The notes under the pieces are model-generated. The model made no database searches, was not told the DNA's origin, and was given only the letters and a program-made list of their open reading frames with translations. Below are positions 1-7,300 of a stretch of 21,626 nucleotides of DNA, piece by piece. A program made the position numbers and the translations under genes. Every line of letters begins with the position of its first letter. Within the stretch, counting starts at the first letter, position 1. Origin of the DNA: a virus. Location: positions 1-21,626 of IMG/VR virus record IMGVR_UViG_3300005253_001162. One strand, written 5' to 3'.

Positions 1-1
1 G

Positions 2-139
2 ACATGTACGATTGGACTGGTAAGCGGTGAGGATGGGATTGATCCGTATGAGACGGCGTATGAAAACATAGATGGAAAAACCCATCGCATCATGATCGTG
101 CCGTTTGAAATCGTGCTTGATACTCATGCCACTACATAA
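2..139 (+). CDS. C-terminal fragment of a phage protein, probably head-tail connector or tail completion
   Basis: Frame 2 is open from the window edge to TAA at 137-139 and gives 45 residues, including the stretch GKTHRIMIVPFEIVLD near its end. The start lies outside the window. I do not recognise the family. Its place directly upstream of the tail-tube genes is where neck or tail-completion proteins normally sit, so that role is inferred from position only. A 45-nt gap carrying a purine-rich ribosome binding site separates it from the next gene. Confidence 0.5.
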   Translation, partial: TCTIGLVSGEDGIDPYETAYENIDGKTHRIMIVPFEIVLDTHATT

Positions 140-184
140 TTCTGGTGTGTACGCAAACGTAAGAAAGGAGAAAAGAAAAATATA

Positions 185-373
185 ATGAGTGATTATTTGG
201 CCCTAATGGGCTGTGAGAGAAAAAATCGCCGCTTTGAACCCGGCGACACAGTTCCCGGGGGCACGTTCCCGGCCAAGGTTGTGAAGCATTGGCTGGAGAA
301 GGGCGTGCTCGCTGAGATTGTTGGCGACGAGGTAGAACTAGAGGAGGACGTAGATGACGCAGGGCAAGACTAA
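185..373 (+). CDS. Small phage protein with KOW-like beta segment
   Basis: This 62-aa protein has ATG at 185, preceded by AAAGGAGAAAAG about 8-18 nt upstream. Residues ~17-40 (FEPGDTVPGG, then PAKVVKHWLEKGVL) look like a short beta-barrel entry followed by a helix, a layout common in small ORFs next to phage tail-tube genes. The acidic C-terminus overlaps the start of the next gene (ATG at 354) by 20 nt, so translation is probably coupled. The role is not known; a head-tail or tail accessory function is inferred from neighbours. Confidence 0.7.
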   Translation: MSDYLALMGCERKNRRFEPGDTVPGGTFPAKVVKHWLEKGVLAEIVGDEVELEEDVDDAGQD

Positions 374-1106
374 CGTCAAGCACTGGAGGTTGTACATTGA
401 TGGTATCGACGTCAGTGGTGTGATGCGAGCCGTTGGAGGGGTTGGTATTACCTTCCAAGAGGAGGATGTCACGGGGATCTCCGACGGCGTGATCAACTTT
501 TCAATCGGCCACGGCCAAGCGTCAATCACCGGCCTGCAGTCAGTGTTCGACAACACGGCAGCCGGCGCGCACGCCGAGCTAAGCGTGATCGAGCAGTACA
601 TCACGAGCCTGCACATGGGCATCAAAGCTGCGCCTACTTACGGCGACCCAGCGTTCGCGTGCCCCCTTGGGCAGTCCGGGTACTCGTTTCAGGGTGACGG
701 ACCAGTTACTGTGTCGTGGGAGCTGAACGGCCCCCACCAAGACAACACACTTCCATCCAAGGTCTGGGGCAAGGTACTGTACCCACCGACCTCTATCGCT
801 GCCACGACTGTAACGACTGCTAACCAGATTGACTTTGGCGCTGCACAAAGCAACGGCGCGTACTTGTACTTACAAATCACAGCGCTGGACGGCGGTGGCA
901 CCTGGACGATCAAAGTTGAAGATAGTCTTGACGGTGGCGGCGGTGGCAGCTGGGCAGACTATGGTACGTTCTCGGCCGACGGGCAAACAGTCCTCGGCGA
1001 ACTAAAAGTAGTGACTGCCAGCATGGATCGCTACGTTCGAATGACAGCAACCGACGGTGGCGCAGGCACTGGCTTCACGCCATCAATCGTGGTTATACCG
1101 CAGTGA
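354..1106 (+). CDS. Tail tube-like protein, paralogue A, with C-terminal extension
   Basis: This 250-aa protein has ATG at 354 with GGAGG 8-12 nt upstream. Residues 4-110 align by eye with paralogues B and C: KTN-x-KH near the start, a V-x-GVGI segment, E-x-DVT-x-x-SDGV-x-NF, and a GH-x-x-x-x-ITG block. This is expected of a major tail (tube) protein building the inner tube, though I assign it from motif pattern and neighbouring chaperone and tape-measure genes, not from a profile. From ~143 onward it carries an extra Gly/Thr-rich beta domain (ALDGGGTWTIKVEDS), absent from B and C, that may decorate the tube surface. The stop overlaps the GTG start of the homing endonuclease (GTGA). Confidence 0.75.
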   Translation: MTQGKTNVKHWRLYIDGIDVSGVMRAVGGVGITFQEEDVTGISDGVINFSIGHGQASITGLQSVFDNTAAGAHAELSVIEQYITSLHMGIKAAPTYGDPAFACPLGQSGYSFQGDGPVTVSWELNGPHQDNTLPSKVWGKVLYPPTSIAATTVTTANQIDFGAAQSNGAYLYLQITALDGGGTWTIKVEDSLDGGGGGSWADYGTFSADGQTVLGELKVVTASMDRYVRMTATDGGAGTGFTPSIVVIPQ

Positions 1107-1720
1107 TCCTCACCACGCTGTCTCGCGGGCGATCTAAGGTTTCTGGTATTTATGAGATCCGGAGCACAACTAGTGGTAAGCGCTACGTCGGTAGTTCAGT
1201 TGACGTGTATGGCCGGCTGTGGACCCACCGTAGAGAGCTGCGGCGAGATGGTCACTGCAACGCGCACTTGCAGTCGGCGTGGAACAAGTACGGTGAGGAT
1301 GCATTTGAGTATACGCTACTACTCGAGTGTGATCATGACAATTTACTACAATATGAGCAATTTTGTTTAGATGGGTTGAAGCCCGAGTACAACAAGGCGA
1401 TCAGTGCTGAGCGACCGGGGCTTGGTAATAGGTGGCATCACACTGAGAAAATAAAGAAGCAAATTTCGGCCTCGAATAAAGGTAAGCCGAAGTCTAAAGC
1501 ACATTGCAGAGCGATCAAAAGAGCAATGGCAGCTATGGACCCGGAAGTTAAGCGCAGAATTGCACGTATGGGTGGTTTAGCTTCTGCTGGATCATGCTCA
1601 GTTGGTTCAGGTGGTTCATCTGAGCAGCAAGCACAAAGAGGCAAATTTGGTGCTCATCAACGATGGCATGTAGCACGTAACAAAACTAATCCAAAGTGCA
1701 TTCATTGCACAATATCATAA
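1103..1720 (+). CDS. Free-standing GIY-YIG homing endonuclease
   Basis: This 205-aa protein starts at GTG 1103 in a GTGA overlap with the tail gene. It shows the GIY-YIG nuclease module: GIY at residues 15-17, RYVG at 27-30, an Arg in the RLWTHR segment (38-43), a catalytic-type Glu at 85 (YEQF) and YN at 96-97. Residues ~112-128 (HTEKIKKQISASNKGK) resemble a NUMOD3 DNA-binding repeat, and the C-terminus has a Cys-x2-Cys (199/202) zinc-finger-like end. The enzyme should nick or cut intron- or gene-less alleles and so mobilise itself. From ~1310 the gene is visibly more AT-rich than the tail genes on both sides, which suggests transfer. It ends 12 nt before the GTG of an intron-containing tail gene and lies outside that intron. 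Confidence 0.9.
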   Translation: MILTTLSRGRSKVSGIYEIRSTTSGKRYVGSSVDVYGRLWTHRRELRRDGHCNAHLQSAWNKYGEDAFEYTLLLECDHDNLLQYEQFCLDGLKPEYNKAISAERPGLGNRWHHTEKIKKQISASNKGKPKSKAHCRAIKRAMAAMDPEVKRRIARMGGLASAGSCSVGSGGSSEQQAQRGKFGAHQRWHVARNKTNPKCIHCTIS

Positions 1721-1732
1721 AAGGAGAAGCAA

Positions 1733-2393
1733 GTGGCTAACACGGGTCAATCTGGCCCCCTCCTGCGGTAACGCGGGTAGGAAAATCCCCTCTGATTGAG
1801 CTGAACCCTGAGATGGGAACAGTGCGGAACCCGAAAGGGACCGTAAGAGACTGAGCGAGGGGACCCCCAACGGGGAGATGCGACAGTCCGGCCTCATGGG
1901 AAACGAACCATGAGAGGCTAGCGGAAACGACTAGCCCCACCAGTACTGGTGAGTAACAAAAGCGAAGACTAATGCAAAACACATTCGGGTGATCGTGGAC
2001 AACTCCACGGCCGCGACGAAGGACATCTCGGCATTCGTGTCGAACGTCTCTGGAGTAGGGCTATCCTACGCGGAGCAGGATGTCACGGCCTACAGCGATG
2101 GGGTGATCAACTTCACGCTGGGGCATCCCTCGAGTGAGATCGAGATCACCGGGCCGTTCAGCAACACCGCGGCCACAGGTTCACACACAGTCCTAAACGG
2201 TATCGCGGGCCTGCAGAGCGCGACCATCACGCTCACAGTTCAGATCGGCATCAAGGCCGCCCCAACCACTGGGAACCCAGAGTTTGAGGGTGAGTACTAC
2301 TGCTCGAGCTACGTTGTGAACGGCGACGGGACCTACACGGCCCGATTTGTACCCGCCAGCGCAACAGCCCCTGCATGGGGGACGGTGACATAA
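1733..2393 (+). CDS. Tail tube-like protein, paralogue B, split by a group I intron (exons 1733-1747 and 1965-2393)
   Basis: GTG at 1733 follows AAAGGAG (1720-1726). Exon 1 encodes V-A-N-T-G and ends at U1747. Without splicing the frame runs into TAA after 12 codons. Joining 1747 to 1965 restores GKTNAKHIRV and one continuous 147-aa product, nearly the same length as the 149-aa paralogue C (2394-2843), which begins V-A-N-L-G-K-T-N-A-K-H. An ORF caller would probably report only an internal start at 1989, so the annotated N-terminus would be wrong. The conserved SDGVINFTLGHPSSE and ITGPFSNTA blocks are present. The role is a tail tube subunit, or a minor tube variant alongside A and C. Its stop TAA directly abuts the GTG of C. 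Confidence 0.85.
1748..1964 (+). ncRNA. Self-splicing group I intron, 217 nt, ORF-less
   Basis: The exon ends in U1747 and the intron in G1964, as group I splicing requires. Elements seen: P1 pairs exon GGGU (1744-1747) with internal guide GCCC (1755-1758), with U1747-G1755 as the wobble. P2 is CCTGCG-gtaa-CGCGGG (1762-1777). P3 is CCCCTC (1787-1792) with GAGGGG (1857-1862). P6 is CCC-GAAA-GGG near 1831-1840. P7 is GACTG (1849-1853) with CAGTC (1884-1888), inside the usual R (AAGAGACTGA) and S (GCGACAGTCC) contexts. P8 is CCCC-aac-GGGG (1865-1875). Three hairpins follow as P9-type domains (CTCATGG/CCATGAG, GGCTAG/CTAGCC, CACCAG/CTGGTG). The P3-P4/6-P7-P3'-P8-P7' order is that of a group I core, and the paralogue alignment independently fixes both splice sites. 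Confidence 0.93.
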
Positions 2394-2843
2394 GTGGCGA
2401 ACCTAGGGAAAACCAACGCAAAGCACATTCGGGTGTTCATGGATGACGCGACCCCGACTGCTAGAGACATATCAGCAAGTGTGTCCAATGTCTCAGGTGT
2501 TGGACTGACGTACGCGGAGCAGGACGTGACCGCGTACTCTGACGGAGTGGTCAACTTCACGTTGGGCCACCCGTCGTCTGAACTTGAGATCACTGGACCG
2601 TTCAGCAACACCGCGGACATCGGGGGGCACGAGGTGTTCTCCGCGATCGTAGGAGTGCAGCCGGTAGCCGGCACCGCATACACACTGACAATACAAATTG
2701 GCGTGCGAGCTGCGCCGACGGCCACCGACCCTGAGTTCGAGGGAGAGTACTACTGCACCTCGTACATGGTCAACGGTGACGGGACCTACACGGCTCGACT
2801 AGTACCAGCAAGTTCAACCGCCCCAGCTTGGGGCACAGTATAA
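2394..2843 (+). CDS. Tail tube-like protein, paralogue C
   Basis: This 149-aa protein starts at GTG 2394, directly after the TAA of paralogue B. It shares most of its sequence with B, for example KTNAKHIRV, SNVSGVG, YAEQDVTAYSDGV, NFTLGHPSSE, GPFSNTA, EGEYYC and VNGDGTYTAR. B and C therefore look like a recent tandem duplication of a tail-tube gene, and A is a more distant relative. C carries no intron at the position interrupted in B. The stop TAA at 2841-2843 leads straight into the AGGAGGAAGG ribosome binding site of the next gene. Alternatively, one of the copies could be a decoration or minor tail protein. Confidence 0.78.
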   Translation: MANLGKTNAKHIRVFMDDATPTARDISASVSNVSGVGLTYAEQDVTAYSDGVVNFTLGHPSSELEITGPFSNTADIGGHEVFSAIVGVQPVAGTAYTLTIQIGVRAAPTATDPEFEGEYYCTSYMVNGDGTYTARLVPASSTAPAWGTV

Positions 2844-2854
2844 GGAGGAAGGAA

Positions 2855-3235
2855 ATGGCGGAGGAGATCAGTAGGGATCTAAAGGAGTTAGGCTATCAAG
2901 GGGAGGGGAAGTTCCTATGCCCCCTCCCTGACTACTCTGGGAGTTTCACGCTCGCGTACCCGTTTATGGGTCGAAACTACAAGGCATGGCTGCGAGCATC
3001 GAACGAGGATGGTGACGACGACATCGAGAAGCTAACCGTCTTCAAGGAGTGGCGAGGGTTCGTGGCCATCCTGTCGAAGTGGGACATTGAAGGCGTTCTG
3101 TTTGAGGATGTCACGCCCGATGGCGATGATGTGCCAGAGGACTTGAAGTACTGGTGTCGCACGTGCATGGTTGAGTACCTTGCGGACATTTATGACCCAA
3201 AAATTTGGCGAGGGCAGCAAGAGACTACATCGTAG
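2855..3235 (+). CDS. Tail assembly chaperone, upstream frame (gpG-like)
   Basis: This 126-aa acidic protein starts at ATG 2855, with AGGAGGAAGG (2843-2852) just upstream; a start further upstream at 2828 would overlap the previous gene and lacks a binding site. Residues include a TLAYPFMGRNYKAW segment and a Trp-rich middle (EWRGFVAIL, WDIEGVLFED). I assign the role mainly from architecture: it lies between tail tube and tape measure, is followed by a -1-frame overlapping ORF, and has a canonical slippery heptamer near its 3' end. This is the G/GT chaperone arrangement that keeps the tape measure soluble until the tube polymerises. Confidence 0.72.
   Translation: MAEEISRDLKELGYQGEGKFLCPLPDYSGSFTLAYPFMGRNYKAWLRASNEDGDDDIEKLTVFKEWRGFVAILSKWDIEGVLFEDVTPDGDDVPEDLKYWCRTCMVEYLADIYDPKIWRGQQETTS
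3196..3202 (+). promoter_or_regulatory. Programmed -1 ribosomal frameshift site (C CCA AAA)
   Basis: In the zero frame of the upstream chaperone ORF the codons read GAC CCA AAA ATT, so CCCAAAA fits X XXY YYZ in phase. Slipping back one base lets ribosomes read AAT TTG GCG into the downstream ORF that ends at 3456. The expected fusion is about 200 residues (116 codons plus 84). The zero-frame stop TAG is at 3233-3235, 31 nt past the site. I did not identify a clear downstream stimulatory pseudoknot. Confidence 0.7.
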
Positions 3236-3456
3236 ACGACGCCCCCATACCCTGGGCACTACAAATCTTCTACGACTGTCAAACCTTCGGACAGTTCCCG
3301 CGGTCGGGTGGTTGGCACAAACAGGACGACGATGAGATGTACTTGATAAAGTTGGCTAACCGATCTGCCACTGCGTACGCTAACGCGGTGGCCGGGCATG
3401 AGATATCAGAAGATGATGCTGGGTTTTTTGTGTGGGTTGAAAGTGATAATGAGTAG
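3205..3456 (+). CDS. Tail assembly chaperone, downstream frame (T part of G-T fusion)
   Basis: This is the -1 frame relative to 2855-3235, open from before the slippery site to TAG at 3454-3456. Read alone it could start at TTG 3205, but no ribosome binding site precedes it, so production as the tail of a frameshift fusion is more likely. The 83 residues (WALQIFYDCQTFGQFPRSGGW, an acidic DDDEMYLIKL, and SATAYANAVAG) are not recognised by themselves. The stop overlaps the GTG of the tape-measure gene (TAGTG), so the three genes are coupled. Confidence 0.68.
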   Translation: MARAARDYIVDDAPIPWALQIFYDCQTFGQFPRSGGWHKQDDDEMYLIKLANRSATAYANAVAGHEISEDDAGFFVWVESDNE

Positions 3457-3965
3457 TGGCTAACGACACGAAACTTAGATTAATCCTTGAAGCGATTTGG
3501 AAGGGATCGGGCGTCAAACAGGCTTCCTCAGACCTTGATAAGCTCACGAAGTCCACGGGCACCGCCGGCGGTAGCCTGAAGAAGGCTGGCTTGATCGCCG
3601 GTGTGATGGGTGGCGTGATGGCCACAGTGTCTAGCAAGATCATGCAAGGTGTGGGTGCCATGAAGGACATGGCGGTCGAGTCTGTTATGTTGGCCGCTCG
3701 CTACGAGACCATGGGCACTGTGGTTGACCGTCTTGGGGCGAACATAGGACACTCCACGTCGCAGATGCGGATGTTCGAGAAGTCCCTTCAAGGCTTCCTT
3801 GTTTCCTGCAAGGTCCTTGAGTGGGTCCTCCTGCCCACCACCATCTCCACCTTCTCCAGGTTCGCCATCCCCCTCATCCCCAGGCTTAGCCATCCCCTCA
3901 GAGGCAGCTTCTCCATCCCCCTTGACTGGAGGCTTCCCATCAGAGGCCGGCTTGCTGGCGTCTGA
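3456..3965 (+). CDS. Tape-measure protein, N-terminal part only; truncated at the 3777-3797 junction
   Basis: GTG 3456 overlaps the previous stop. Residues 1-110 look like a tape-measure N-terminus: a basic LRLILEAIWKGSG start, the D-x-L-x-KLT-x-S segment, a Gly/Ala-rich hydrophobic stretch (AGLIAGVMGGVMA), then helix AARYETMGTVVDRLGANIG and MRMFEKSLQ. Complete tape measures run to many hundreds of residues because their length sets tail length. Here the frame stays open to 3965, but after about residue 112 it turns into a Pro/Ser/Leu-rich stretch that is the antisense of a gene on the other strand. Only 3456 to about 3795 is genuine coding sequence. The gene is broken by a sequence junction, not by a nearby stop codon. 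Confidence 0.8.
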   Translation: MANDTKLRLILEAIWKGSGVKQASSDLDKLTKSTGTAGGSLKKAGLIAGVMGGVMATVSSKIMQGVGAMKDMAVESVMLAARYETMGTVVDRLGANIGHSTSQMRMFEKSLQGFLVSCKVLEWVLLPTTISTFSRFAIPLIPRLSHPLRGSFSIPLDWRLPIRGRLAGV

Positions 3966-4073
3966 AACGGAATCTTTACCTTCAATTATAACAGGCACCT
4001 CTTCACCCGCAATAGCTGCGGCTAAAGCTGCCACTTCAGGGTCGGCCTGTTCTGCGCCGGGCTTATCTGGCAT
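3528..4073 (-). CDS. Acidic low-complexity protein, 3' end lost at junction (scaffold candidate)
   Basis: ATG at 4073 has GGGAG 8-12 nt upstream on the - strand. The first ~95 residues are convincing: an Ala/Glu-rich helix (DPEVAALAAAIAGEEVPV), then a Lys/Asp/Gly/Pro-rich flexible stretch (~30-82), then DPLKDLAGNKEALKGLL. Beyond about position 3790 the frame continues to 3528 but is only the antisense of the tape-measure gene (His/Arg-rich, without pattern), so the true C-terminus is missing. A disordered acidic protein last in a TerS-TerL-portal series suggests a scaffolding or capsid-assembly protein. This is inference; no family motif was recognised. Confidence 0.6.
   Translation of the reverse strand: MPDKPGAEQADPEVAALAAAIAGEEVPVIIEGKDSVSDASKPASDGKPPVKGDGEAASEGMAKPGDEGDGEPGEGGDGGGQEDPLKDLAGNKEALKGLLEHPHLRRGVSYVRPKTVNHSAHGLVASGQHNRLDRHVLHGTHTLHDLARHCGHHATHHTGDQASLLQATAGGARGLRELIKV
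3777..3797. other. Inverted junction between two phage segments
   Basis: Here the + strand tape-measure gene and the - strand acidic gene both lose coherent coding sense, and each is intact up to about this point. For ~20 nt both readings still look natural (FEKSLQ on +, ALKGLL on -), which suggests a short shared sequence at the join. To the left I count 8 CTAG tetranucleotides in 3.8 kb. To the right they are far denser, for example 10 within 10681-11280. A chimera of two genomes or an inversion with loss of the head genes both fit. Confidence 0.75.
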
Positions 4074-4398
4074 TTGATGTCTCCCTATTGCTGGATGCAG
4101 CTATCGCTTCTACGTTCATTGTAGCGCGTCTGACAGATAGCGTCAATGGGTCTGTGACACTGTTTCTATCAGATTTAGCTCTGTAGACCGTGCGCCTACT
4201 AACACCCATAACCTGCATAATCCATGCCGTCGAGCGTCCCTCGTCTAGGAAGTGGCTTATCCTCAAACTCTTCAAGGTTGCACTTACAGTTTTCATTCCT
4301 TGCTTAAACTCAAACTTACACACGGGTAGAGGACAGTCAAGGCAACAGGCTGAGACCTCACAGCCACACTCATTGTAGTGATTGCAGGAGGTGACCAT
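4063..4398 (-). CDS. Cys-rich N-terminus plus helix-turn-helix protein
   Basis: This 111-aa protein starts at ATG 4398 in a TAATG overlap with the stop of the giant gene. Residues 5-27 hold seven cysteines (C5, C11, C13, C18, C19, C22, C27; motif CCLDCPLPVCKFE), probably a zinc-binding knot. Residues ~46-80 (ISHFLDEGRSTAWIMQVMGVSRRTVYRAKSDR) form a resolvase/Hin-like helix-turn-helix. It is likely a small DNA-binding regulator. Lying late in a structural operon, it may feed back on the operon or on host genes. Its 3' end overlaps the start of the next - strand gene by 11 nt. Confidence 0.72.
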   Translation of the reverse strand: MVTSCNHYNECGCEVSACCLDCPLPVCKFEFKQGMKTVSATLKSLRISHFLDEGRSTAWIMQVMGVSRRTVYRAKSDRNSVTDPLTLSVRRATMNVEAIAASSNRETSNAR

Positions 4399-7300
4399 TA
4401 CTCTGTCAATCCTAGCCTAGCTGCAAGCGCGGGTGACAGGCGCCTACCTTCCGTAACTGCACCAGGTGTTCCCACACCCGTACCTATTATGGCAAGTAGT
4501 TCTCTACGGTACAGTCCTGGGAATAGCCTACGCAGCGAATCTTCATTATCAATGAGGTACCGGTCAGCCTCAGGATTACGGTAGTTAGTATCAGCCCCAG
4601 GTCGGACAGTCCAAGCAGCCTGCCAAACACTTATAGGTATATCAGGCCTCTCCTCTATCAGGGCACGATACACCGAATCACTACCCACGTTCAGATAGCC
4701 CTGGCTAGCAAACTCATCCCTCTTAGCCCCTACTAGTTGGTGGATGTCCTCAACCTTGTTCTCCATCTCCTTGTCTATACCGAACCAGCGGTCTATCTCA
4801 CGATAACCTGACAGTGAATCCAGAGCAGCCAGTATCTCAGGCTCAACTTTGATTAAGTTAGGGCTCACAGCCCTGGTACGAGCCTCTAGCGCATCTGCTA
4901 GTTCAGGATAGACTCTTCGTATCTCAGCGAAGGCTGCTTCCTTGTCTGCTCGGTAAGCATCACGGTCCACGTCCCGAGTGATAGCATCACGGTACTTCTC
5001 GTCATCAGGCTGTATCTCTCCCCAGGCTTGGAGAGCCTTACCCTCAGGAGTCTCGGCCTGCCTATCCTCTCCAAAGATACTGAATGAGATTGCATCTGAC
5101 ATACTGGCCTGGTGGTCTAGCCAGTCATTGATGAGGGCTATGCCTACGTCCTCACCTGCCAGGAATCTCTCGGCATCCTTCTCTAGGCCGCTCTTAATCT
5201 CTTCCTGGCCACGGAACTCCTCAATCTTCTCTCTACGCAGGGCAGACAAGGAACCCCACTTTAGACTAGAGGCATTAGAGGCTGCCACCATAGGAGAGAA
5301 CTCTACGGATAGCTCAGGGTGAGAGTCGGCAACTATCCAGTCCACCTCATCATTGAACTCCCTACCAGTTGTACCCTGCCACTCCTCTCTAAGCAACCTA
5401 TTGACACTGGTTGGATAGGGGTTGAAGCCTACACCAGCTAAGACCAAGGACATCACATCAGTTTCCTGGAAGGCTATCTGCTCCGCTAGCGGAGGTGTAG
5501 GAGGGATACTCAAGGCTCGGTCCCTGAATGAGAGTCCACTCTCTCCTCCAGGGAGACCACCTGCACGGAACCGCCCAGTCTCAGGGTCAAAGCCCACACC
5601 GAGTATAGGCCCTAGTAGGGATTGGACCGCAGGAGAGGACTTACCTATTACAACCTGTGCCCAGGCAAGGGCTATATCCTCTGGACGCCAGCCCTCACCC
5701 TCGATACCTTCTGTGATGATAGTTATGCTCTTGTCAATGGCACGGGCTAGAGTCCTCTGTGGCATGAGCGGAATAGTAGTGCCCTTAATCCTGATAGTGG
5801 CCCAGTCAGGCTTACCAGGTTGCCACTCTTGAGGACCATCACCAAAGACCCCATTGATGAGGTACTGCATACCATAGGTATAGGCAGCAAGGTTCATTAG
5901 GACTAAAGCAGTACGGAGTTTTTGCATCCTACCACCTACGGTAAGACCCTCAGCTATCTGAGCATAGACAGCTATGTTAGCCCGAGTCATAGGTGCTGAC
6001 GTTAGAGCAAAGGTTTCGACGGCTCTACGCCCTGGAGCCTGTGCTCCTCTACCTGCTCCTGTAGCAGAGTTAGCCCATTCAGCAGACAACCTTCTAACCG
6101 CAGGGTCATTGATGTCCTTGCCAATCATTTTCAAGGCTATAAGGTTACCTTCGTGCATACGGATTCTGAGGGATGTCAGAGCATGGCCAAACTGCGCCTT
6201 CGCCATGAAGTCAATAACCGCGCTAAGAGGCGCATCAATGTACTTGCCTACAACAGGAATCCACTTAAGAACAGTGCCCGCCCTGAGTTGCACAGATGAA
6301 GCAGCTATACCTATATGCAGCGTATCCTCGGCATACTGAACTAACCGCCCAACCACCGCAGGGTCCTGCATGGCAACGTGGATGTAAGGTAGGCCAAGAC
6401 CTTGGAGGCTACGGTTGAGGGTGCCTACTCCTATCTGGAACCCCCCATGAGCCATTGACAGAGGGAACTGGACTCCACCTATGGCTATGTCAACCAAGCC
6501 AAAGGCCGTGTTCTTCATCGTGGCAGCAACGTCACCTACCATCCTGGAGCCTGTACCTACAGGTTGGTAGAGCCTGTCTATCGCAGCAGTTACATCCTGA
6601 GGTGCGCTCCAGCCCTGATAGAGAGGATTACCAAACTTCCTACTACCAGTGAGAGCAGGAACCTTTGCAGTTCTAGTACCATAGCGACGGAGGACCTCCT
6701 GGCGCATAAACGCATCACCTATAGCCTCGTCAAGGAGACGCGAGGAGTGCTGCATCAGTTCCTCAACTGTTAGGTCAAGAGGCTTACCACCCTTGGAGAG
6801 TCCTTCGAGGTAGTCGTCAAACCACCGCTGCTTGGCCACACTTATCTTACCCTTACCTCTTAGGATAGGCTGCTCTAGTGCTCCTCTAGGTATATCCCAT
6901 AGCTGCTCCAGGTAAGCACCATCAAGGGCCTCAATGGGATAGCCTAGCGCACGGGCCTGTTCGAGCCTTGCTCTCATACCTAACTGGGCGTCAATTAGGA
7001 GGCCATCCAGTTTAGCGGACTTACCAGCGAACCAGTCAGGATGCTGGACGACGTGGTAGGCCTTGTACTCACCTTGGGCTAGCTCGGCCCATTTGTTAGG
7101 GCCTGTAAAGGTAAGGTTATCTAGCTCCTTGCTAAGGAGCCTCTGCACACCTCTAAAGATGTCATCCATCTCGTCCGCAGTCTGAAGGTGTAGCGCCTCC
7201 ACAAGGGCAAGCCTTTGGTCAGCTAGTACACCTACTCCTCTGAACACTCGGCCCTTGACTAAGGCTATGCCCTTGGCAATGTGCTGACGCCACGCCCCTG

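Noticed and set aside
3799-4077. Pro/Ser-rich + strand frame and the continuation of the tape-measure frame to 3965
   Set aside because: They are the antisense of the acidic gene starting at 4073 and have no binding site or pattern of their own.
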